In this document: positions 56,749-64,000 of the stretch, one piece after another | How positions within the stretch are numbered: position 1 is the stretch's first letter | Layout: every line of letters starts with the position of its first letter | Assembly (NCBI GenBank): GCA_024704765.1 | Contig: JAKMXF010000005.1 | Coordinates: 1-64,000 of the forward strand | Direction: 5' to 3' | From: Oopsacas minuta | Taxonomy: Eukaryota > Porifera > Hexactinellida > Lyssacinosida > Leucopsacidae | DNA: 64,000 nt | The notes under the pieces: model-generated | Database searches by the model: none | Told to the model about the DNA's origin: nothing | The model's input: the letters and a program-made list of their open reading frames with translations, nothing else | Translations under genes and position numbers: made by a program

Positions 56749-58414
56749 TTAAAAGTGTTGAGAGTACGACTTCCTTTTATATATCTTGTTGGGATTATCT
56801 CTGAAGAGCCTCCAACAGTAATCGGACATCATGCCCTCATTCCAGAAACCTTGGTATTGGGTTTCCATCTCTTGTATGTCTTGGTGGAATCTCTCACCCA
56901 GTTCATCACTTACAGCACCAAGATTCTCAGGGAAAAATCAAGGTGAGAGTGCAAGAAGTGAAGTTTTAGCGACATGCGACAGCCCATCTGCTCGTGTGCG
57001 TTAAGCAAGGTTTCCACTCCTTCTCTGTAGTTGGACGACTTCTTGTTGCCCAAAAAGTTTTCACAACCCATTTGAAAGAATTCCAAGCTCTCATTTCTAA
57101 TTCGGATAATGTCTTCTCGAAATCTGGATCTCTGAATACTTGTCTGATTTGTGGTCCTGCAAATACTCCCTCTTTTAACTTTGCCTTGCTTATTTTCGGA
57201 AATTTGCCTACCAAATGCAGAAATCCTGCTGAATTTGTTTTGCCCATTGTTTTAACGAATGTTTTCATTAATCCAAGTTTAATATGAAGTGGGGGTAAGA
57301 AAACTTTGTTTGGATCTACCAATGGCGAATGCTGTAAATTGGTTTTCCCCACTTCATAGGTTCTCTTCGGCCAATCACATTTTTTATAATATTCACCAGT
57401 TGCTCGGCTGTCCCATAGACATAGGAAACAACAATACTTTGTAAAACCTTGTTGCAAGCCCATCAATAGCCCGATTATCTTAAAATCACCGCAGATATTC
57501 CATATATGTGTTCTATACTGTATTGCCTCCAAAACTTCCTGCAAATTGACGAAGGTTTCTTTGAGATAGACGGAGTGAGCAATTGGAACGCCAGGCTTTA
57601 GATTTCCGTTATGCAACAGAACAGCTTTGAAACTGCGTTTTGACGAGTCGATGAAAAGGCGCCAATCAGAGGAAGAATGTACTTGTAATAGGTTTGCATA
57701 GAGTCCTTCGATATCATTACAATAGCACAGTGGACCATCAGTGGTGTAGTATTGAGCGAGATCGAAATTTCGCTTGCGATAGTGGGATACTAGGACATCT
57801 TTGTCGAGTAGGTTTTTCTGTTTGAGCCTGGATGCAAGGAGTTCAGCTTTGTCTTTAGATAAGTCTAGATCCCTGACCAGGTCATTCAATTCTCCATGTG
57901 TAAATGTTTGTGGCTCTAGTAATTCATCTTCCGGGACATAATTAGCATCTGTAGAATCTGCATGAACATCTTCCACCATATCAGACCCGATTTTAATTTG
58001 CTGTGGCTTGGGAATTGGGATTGGTAATGAGATGTCGTGTGGAATTGGCCTGCGAGCAGAATCCAAGTCTGGGTAAACAAGAGCGTGCTTATTCTTGGCT
58101 GAGAATCCTGTAATGTCGATAAGGCAAAAGTGACAATCATCAAGGTGATTTTTCTGTTCCCTCCAGACCATGGGTATTGCAAATGGCATTGAAACTTTCC
58201 TTTTGTTCAACCAATCACGTAGTCCACTTGAACAAGAAGTGCATATAACATGTGGTGCCCACGACTTGTCTTGGTCACCAAGTGGACATTCGAAGTACAA
58301 TTTGTATATGTTCTTTAATTGATTTGTGATTTTACGCAAAAAAGACCACAAACGTAACAGAAATTGTCGGGATGAGTTCTACAATTACGATGCATGTTTA
58401 TAATTTGATTTGCT
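56749..58414 (-). pseudogene. Relic of a second CxxC-containing DDE element family (GERFHQDI type)
   Basis: The longest frame (56966-58351, 461 codons) carries GDQDKSWAPHVICTSC, MVWREQKNHLDDCHFC, DWRLFIDSSKRSFKAVLLHN (D235), NICGDFKIIGLLMGLQQGF (D289), CCFLCLWDS, LPPLHIKLGLMK and EGVFAGPQIRQV. Upstream, in another frame, HPDNFCYVCG is the expected N-terminal zinc motif. Downstream, after a one-base loss in a T-run near 57055, the frame resumes HEQMGCRMSLKLHFLHSHLD. After a second loss near 56938 it gives ENLGAVSDELGERFHQDIQE, with the likely third acidic residue. At least three frameshifts make it dead. Such proteins are very frequent, unnamed, in arthropod genomes. I cannot assign a superfamily (Sola-like is possible). 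Confidence 0.7.
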
Positions 58415-59017
58415 TGAATTCAAATAAGTAAAGTCATTTATATTCCAGATAATTGAATCAAAATAGGCATGCTCATATAGCAATTTAGTAACTAGGTAAT
58501 ACTATACTATTGAAAAATGAATATTGGATTTCAGAATAACTAGACGTACTAGAGAAATTCTGATTGCAGATTCGAGTTCAGCATTCAAAAGTATGCTAAG
58601 ATAAATGTATATGATCTCTGATGAGAAATCTTGTTGAGTTGTGTTATCATTAAACTTGCCGGAGTGACTAAGTCATGCAGATGAAGATATTTTTCCAAAC
58701 ATTCTAACCCAACAAAATTGGATGTACCCTTCTAATTGTAACTTGTGAGTCAGAGCCGCTGATTCTTGTCTTCGTAGAGTAAATGTTGGGTGCTGGGAGT
58801 TCCAAGCCACCTAATTGAATGATTATGTTGTACGTATATATTTACTCATGGTAATAATCGATAGATAAGAGCCTCCATTCAAATTTCTGAAATTGTTACG
58901 CCTCTGCACTAGGTACTTTGGGGCTCGATTTCAAGATTTACGAAAAACAAGAAGTTTGGACGAATGAATATCAATCTCAAAGTTTAATACAGTTTACAAA
59001 ATGAAGAATCATCCAAT
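58415..59017. other. Intergenic spacer downstream of TMEM62
   Basis: AT-rich DNA with no coding similarity. A polyadenylation signal for the neighbouring minus-strand gene was not identified. Confidence 0.4.
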
Positions 59018-60889
59018 TTATAGAATGTGTATTTTTCGAATATACTGAATACGGAAATACAAATAGAGAAATATAAACAATATCCAAGTTGTAGTAGGGT
59101 TGAGGAGGACACCTATCCAACCGAACCAACGAAAGAATTGGTAGCATCTTCTTATATGATTAAATATCAGGGTAATGCAAACTATATAATAAAATAATCT
59201 GTAATTGGTTGGCACCTTCCGGTCCCAAGATACCAAGATAAGAAATATGGTACAAGGAATGTTAAATGTCAACAACTGCTCAAGAGCTATTCCATACATA
59301 TAATACAATGGAATAAATCCTGTTTGTAAATAAATACCAGATAAATAGATAATAGAGTGAGAATAATGAGAATTGACTATACCAACACACCAGGGTCCAA
59401 TTACCATATATATATTTGCGATTAACCAGGTTATATTCACCCTTGGATATTGTTTAATTGATCTTGTCCAATAAAAGCAAGGGATATTAAATATTTCAAT
59501 CGGGCCAAATAGTAAAATTACTATCAAGATAATGAACGAGACCCATACAATACAAAATAGATAGAACACAAGAGAAGGAAGATGTGAAGAGAGAATATAA
59601 TTAGAAATTATGGAATATAGAGGAATCTGTTCATCCATTGAAAACGATGAAGTAACACTTGTGATTTTCCCGAGACTTGTCACTTCTACATGTATTTTGT
59701 GAGAACCTTGAGCATAATCTTTAGGGTTCCAGGGGATAGCAAATAAGGGCCCTTTAATGTGTCTACCATGGTCCTTTAGTATCTTACCATCTATTCGTGC
59801 AAAAACACTTTCAATAAAATATGGAGAAAAGATAAGTATCCGTATATGAGTAGAGAATTTCATTCGTATTAATGGCTCCACTATTGGAGCACTCAAACTT
59901 GATTCTTTTGGGTTAGTTACAAGAATGACAGGCCATTCCAAATAGTTTGCGTCGATAAATGAAGCTAAATCATGGTCAATTGCCATAATACGATACCTTC
60001 TATTCACTTTCCAGTCTGCTAATTCCAATTCCATATGCCCCTCTGGTTGTCTAGTATACATCGTGTAACTGAGACCACCGAGATGATGAAGATGACCACA
60101 AAGGTATGCTAAGGTATTTGTAGTTTCAATGGCTGGCCTAAGTGCCGTGTTGTAATTTACTGCAAGGGTAGTAGTGGGGTAGTGTGAAAACCAAATTGTA
60201 TAATTATGACTGACTGTTGATCGGGCCATGAGCCTTAGTTCTGCAATATCCCTGTCTGTTAGTACTCCAAAGAAATTAAATGGTCTTTTAAGCCCTGGTT
60301 TGGGGCAAGCGTCAATCCCAATAAATGAGTAAGTTCCAAAATCAGTATTATGAACATACATATAAGAACCGAGGTTTTGTTTATTCCCCATTGCAGAGTA
60401 CTTTCTGAACCCGTTGGATTCGTGATTTCTATGTTTAACATCAAAACAATCATGATTTCCTCTAAGGTCAAGCCATGGGATCTTAGCTTCAATATTAGTG
60501 TCATGTAGTAGAGAGTAGTATGTTCTCCATTCTTCCAAATTGGCTTGTGTAGAAAAGCCATCCTTACTTTTCGCATCAATCAAGTCGCCTGTTGCCAATA
60601 TCAATGATGGATTTATTACGTCGACAGATGTTTGCAAAAAGTCTTTCAGGTCAGAAACTCTTTTAGGGTCATGATGGATACTAATATGAATATCTGAGAT
60701 TTGAATGAACCAAAATAAATTTTCAAATCTATCTGAAGGTTTTAATGAATCATCATCGAACCTCAGTTTAACGAAGGAATGTTTGGGGAGAGTGAAATAG
60801 AAAAGACTGAGAAAGAAGAGAAAGAATCCTGTTAGTATGATACAACGAACAGATCTCTGAAGATAGATATTCAAGTAAAACCCATTCAT
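59018..60889 (-). CDS. TMEM62: TMEM62-like membrane-anchored metallophosphoesterase, 623 residues
   Basis: An uncleaved signal-anchor helix (IILTGFFLFFLSLFYFTL, about residues 17-34) is followed by a lumenal calcineurin-type phosphoesterase domain. Metal-binding motifs are all present: SDIH (D66, H68), ATGDL (D102), RGNHD (N145, H146), SHYP (H236) and CGHLH (H266, H268). The C-terminal half has a beta-rich linker and about six hydrophobic helices from residue 430 to the end, the layout of TMEM62 proteins (human about 640 residues). Its substrate is not established in the family. The ORF is uninterrupted, unusual because orthologues in other animals have many introns, so intron loss or retroposition is possible. 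The first Met is kept because the anchor helix follows directly. Catalytic residues are intact, so it is likely functional. Confidence 0.9.
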   Translation of the reverse strand: MNGFYLNIYLQRSVRCIILTGFFLFFLSLFYFTLPKHSFVKLRFDDDSLKPSDRFENLFWFIQISDIHISIHHDPKRVSDLKDFLQTSVDVINPSLILATGDLIDAKSKDGFSTQANLEEWRTYYSLLHDTNIEAKIPWLDLRGNHDCFDVKHRNHESNGFRKYSAMGNKQNLGSYMYVHNTDFGTYSFIGIDACPKPGLKRPFNFFGVLTDRDIAELRLMARSTVSHNYTIWFSHYPTTTLAVNYNTALRPAIETTNTLAYLCGHLHHLGGLSYTMYTRQPEGHMELELADWKVNRRYRIMAIDHDLASFIDANYLEWPVILVTNPKESSLSAPIVEPLIRMKFSTHIRILIFSPYFIESVFARIDGKILKDHGRHIKGPLFAIPWNPKDYAQGSHKIHVEVTSLGKITSVTSSFSMDEQIPLYSIISNYILSSHLPSLVFYLFCIVWVSFIILIVILLFGPIEIFNIPCFYWTRSIKQYPRVNITWLIANIYMVIGPWCVGIVNSHYSHSIIYLSGIYLQTGFIPLYYMYGIALEQLLTFNIPCTIFLILVSWDRKVPTNYRLFYYIVCITLIFNHIRRCYQFFRWFGWIGVLLNPTTTWILFIFLYLYFRIQYIRKIHIL

Positions 60890-61375
60890 GATATTTAAGT
60901 ACGTATATCAAGAGTATTACGTATACAAGATAACTTTCTAGTGGATTAATTAAAGAAGTTATATCAATACTATTAACATGCAAAACTTGGCCAAATATAG
61001 TGATCTATATTTCAGAGATGCATTATGCATACACAGCCTACTAAACTAAAGCCTGTTTACGGTTTAGAATTTCCTGGACCATCTAATAAATTTGACTTGG
61101 AATTTTACTTGTTATAGATAATATAAAATTGGTGCATTTTGGCTCGAATAATTGTGTAATCCATAGTGAATAATTTCCACAAGCCATGTCATCCAACTAT
61201 TACCAGTTAGAAATGATGTCATCTCTCTAGTTAATAGGACAATATGTTGTTAAAAATACCACATTATTAAACCTCTGATAAACGATCACTAGTGCTTCTT
61301 CAATACCAGAAATAAAATCAAATGGTCTAAGGATGTAGATATAAAAAATAAAAATTTATGTAATTTTGAAGTGAT
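60890..61375. other. Upstream region of TMEM62
   Basis: AT-rich. The promoter would lie here, but no distinct motif can be claimed. Confidence 0.4.
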
Positions 61376-61379
61376 CACA

Positions 61380-61720
61380 TTACTGAGCTATATTAAGTAA
61401 CATGTAGGCACATGTTTTGCAAATATCCGCTTATAACTCGATAGTCGCTAGAGTTATGGTCAAATCACTCCAGCTAATATGTACTATATGCCAAACTTTC
61501 CATACCCTTGAAAATTATTTTCATATGATATCTTGAAGCACTATGCAAAATCCTGATAATGACCAAATACGAGCATATTCACGATGACGTCACATCGGTT
61601 CGAGATTTCGTATCTGAATGTATTATAAGGTTATAGGAAGTTGGGTATTTAGTGCATATTGGTTGGGCATATGTGGTAATAACTCTAGCGACTATCGAAT
61701 CATAGTTGTAGCCTTTCAAC
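61380..61720. repeat. FB1 foldback family, short copy
   Basis: CGATAGTCGCTAGAGTTATG (61439) and CATA... with ATAACTCTAGCGACTATCGA (61680) are inverted arms. The family core CCATACCCTTGAAAATTATTT and ATAGGAAGTTGGGTATTTAG lies between them. Confidence 0.6.
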
Positions 61721-61734
61721 CCACTTGTAAAATA

Positions 61735-62720
61735 GTTTTATCTATCGTCTCTGTCCACTGAATTGAGGTAGTTGTAAACCCCGTTTCCTAGCTCTTGTCT
61801 GGTATGAAATGGTCGTCCTCCGAGATGTTTTTCAGCTCAGGAAATAGACAGAAATCACAGTGATAGATCTGGGGAATACGGAGGATGTTCTATCGATTCA
61901 AACCCGATATCCTCAATGACTTCACAAACGTGGTTTGAAACATAAGTTCTGACATTATCGTAGATGAAGTGGATTCCTTGAGTTCATGTACGCGTACGTC
62001 AGGTTTTATAGACTTTATAGACTTCTCTCAGGCATTTATCCGCATAAAATTCTCCATTGAGTCGTTCTCCTTTAGGGGCAGGTATTGAGCCACTGGCCCA
62101 TAAGCATCAAAAAATACGCTGTAGAGAACAATATCCTCTCGGAACTGATGTGCCTTTTCAGGGGGATAAAAACCTTATGGAAGCCACGATTTGCTTTGTT
62201 CCTTACGCAGAGGTTCAGAAAATTAATCAAATTTCGTCATCAGTAACGATTTCATATTACCTGCGGGAATCACAATCCCTATAATCTTTAAGCAATTTTT
62301 AGCGCATGAAACCCTCTGTCTCCTTTTGACACATTATGAGGATTTTTGGTAACCATCGCGTGCTGAAATCTTTCGATTTTTGAGAAAACTGTGTAGAATT
62401 GTATGAACACTTCCCGATGAGATGTCCAAGATTAGGCAATCTCTTCAACGCTCAAAGGGGGTCAATATCCAAAAGTTCCAGAATTTGAGAGGCAATTTCA
62501 GGGGTGGTAACGGAAATTGGTCTTCCGTTCTGAGGTGCATCTTCAATACTGCCCTACCAGCCTATAAATTACATGCCCATTCATATACAGTGGGATAAGT
62601 TACCCCAAGATGAACGGTGACGAGATCCTCATGTATCTGGAGTGGTTAGTCACCGAATAAGGTACGAATCTTTATGTAAGCCTGTTTTTTCAGCTTTTTG
62701 CTTGATATGTGTTTTGAAAC
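61735..62720 (-). pseudogene. Mariner (DD34D) transposase relic
   Basis: On the minus strand: NGRPISVTTPEIASQILELL (N-terminal domain, near 62520), a degraded VTDDEI first Asp near 62245, FFDAYGPVAQYLPLKEN, then HFIYDNVRTYVSNHVCEVIE with the second Asp, and HPPYSPDLSL with the third block decayed. The C-terminal KKHLGGRPFHTRQELGN and LNSVDRDD follow. Many stops and shifts occur. Plus-strand frames here are antisense artefacts. TIRs were not identified. Confidence 0.78.
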
Positions 62721-62879
62721 CATGAAAAAGTTGAATCTCGAAAATTTGTAAAATTGAAAGTAGGATAGATCAGGATACATAATAGCTAGGTGAAATACTA
62801 AACAGCATTAACTAGGTAATTGAAAGGACTATTAGGCTATACTATGCATTTCATGTAATCGAGTAGAATTTGGCTGCTA

Positions 62880-63320
62880 TAAACTAAGGATGGGAACTTT
62901 TTGAATAACACAAGTAGAAAATATTGCTCGAAAGGTGTCATGTGATCGCCTAATAGGCAAATATGATGGAAAATGCTAATGCTATGAAACTCAAAATATT
63001 GATCTTTGATTTGATTTCAATTACGAGTATGAACATATATAGACATATCTAGGATTACGTCACAATGGAACAAGATATAATACCAAATTGTATTATCAGG
63101 GAAGTTGGGTATGCATGTAAAACTGGCTAACTTGATAAGACCGCAATTGTAACGATTATCAAGATATAAGTGCAATCCATGGTTTCAGCTGTAACTCAAG
63201 AACTAGCCAACCAAGTGATGAAATTTTTTGTTGTTTTTCCAAAATATATTTCGAATATTTTCATAATTGAACTTAGTAATCAAAGATCAAAATTTTGCGT
63301 ATCATAGCGTTACCTTTGAT
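62880..63320. repeat. FB1 foldback family, partial copy
   Basis: Contains GGGAAGTTGGGTATGCATGT, 'gattatcaagatataa', 'gtaactcaagaactagccaacc' and 'tcgaatattttcataattgaa', in common with 1480-1700 and 27480-27660. No ORF. Confidence 0.45.
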
Positions 63321-64000
63321 TTGTGTAAACGCCCCACGCTGAATATCCTCAGGGCGATTTCCAAAATATATACAGAAATATACTACAGAAATTTCCAAAT
63401 GTGGCAGAAATATAAAATTATCATAGTTAAACAAATAGGTTTGTAACATTGTCTTAAAAGAATGTAGAGTTAGGAATTTCTGATGGGTTCACGCAATTTA
63501 TTTCATTAACAAGGTGAAGCAATAGCGAATGCTTAGTCGCCTTACGAAGATGTTCAACAAGTAGCATACGGAGGATTAGGATCGGGATCATAGAACATAT
63601 TTTAGCAGTGATCGTGATTGGGATTCAAGTTATCAAAAGTCCCAATATCACACCTAATTTGGCCAATTTCCCGAACTAAAATATATTTTCTGCTTTCCTG
63701 ATCACCCGAGGAATTGGATAATCGAGGTATAGTTCAAGGGCCTGCTGGAATCACAGGCTCTAACCTTGGTAGCTAACTTTGCCACAAAATGACTGAATTT
63801 ATCCTGCTCTCAAAAGCATTCTCTCTAAAGTTGTATTTATCGCCGGTTTAGCTAGAAAAATTAGCGCATTTGGTAAATGTTATAAATGAAAATTTTCAAA
63901 ATGATTTCGACCTGACTTCAATTATGGTAATTATCTCCCAAAGTGGCCCTGTCAGAGCGAAGGAAAATCGTCTGAGCTATGGAATGGAGCTATTCCCTAC
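63321..64000. other. No recognised gene
   Basis: AT-rich DNA to the window edge. Nothing recognised. Confidence 0.35.

Noticed and set aside
62057-62284. 75-residue + strand open frame
   Set aside because: The opposite strand reads as a mariner transposase relic (FFDAYGPVAQYLPLKEN), so this frame is antisense.

Overview
The window is metazoan nuclear DNA. It is AT-rich by eye, gene-poor, has GT-AG introns and is packed with decayed DNA transposons. Only two host genes are recognisable: a divergent alpha-spectrin (five exons, all on the + strand) and a TMEM62-like metallophosphoesterase (one uninterrupted ORF, minus strand, 59018-60889). Most of the rest is class II transposons: hAT (BED and TTF/ZMYM types plus many MITEs), Tc1, a DD37D maT element, DD34D mariners, Tigger/pogo, a KRBA2-like integrase, and two families of CxxC-containing DDE elements. 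Both host proteins look fast-evolving. A parasitic invertebrate such as a copepod or myxozoan is possible, but I cannot assign a species.

Seven isolated n characters (12737, 20741, 23051, 35087, 39708, 41985, 46006) split the window into eight contigs, called A to H from left to right. The alpha-spectrin exons are not colinear with the protein. Family knowledge orders them 40350-40664, 24830-25227, 28767-29310, (at least one unseen exon), 14456-14987, 10352-11989. In contig letters this is F, D, D, B, A. Transposons cut by the n characters give the same order: a Tigger carrying a hAT insertion runs from F to E, a Tc1 runs from E to D, and palindromic arms link G to F and D to C. The simplest reading is that contig order in this scaffold was reversed while each contig kept its strand. 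If so, contigs F to A are mostly introns of one large, transposon-filled spectrin gene that ends at 11989.

Contig A (1-12736) holds a pogo-like MITE, a decayed copy of a transposon with CAC...GTG ends (2190-4916), a BED-type hAT relic and the terminal spectrin exon. B (12738-20740) holds the penultimate spectrin exon, a large foldback repeat and a complete maT element with TIRs and TA duplication. C (20742-23050) and D (23052-35086) hold MITEs, two dispersed repeat families and two spectrin exons. E (35088-39707), F (39709-41984) and G (41986-46005) hold split transposons, one spectrin exon and a mariner relic.

H (46007-64000) has a nested stack: a TTF-type hAT inside a mariner, probably inside a KRBA2-like integrase that also carries a MITE. 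It then has an apparently intact 2.8 kb transposon (53466-56279). Its 664-residue protein and its CAC-type ends with a 23-base spacer resemble the Transib/RAG1 group. A relic of a second CxxC-containing DDE family, TMEM62 and a mariner relic follow. The 53466-56279 element and the scaffold-order signal are the two observations most worth following.
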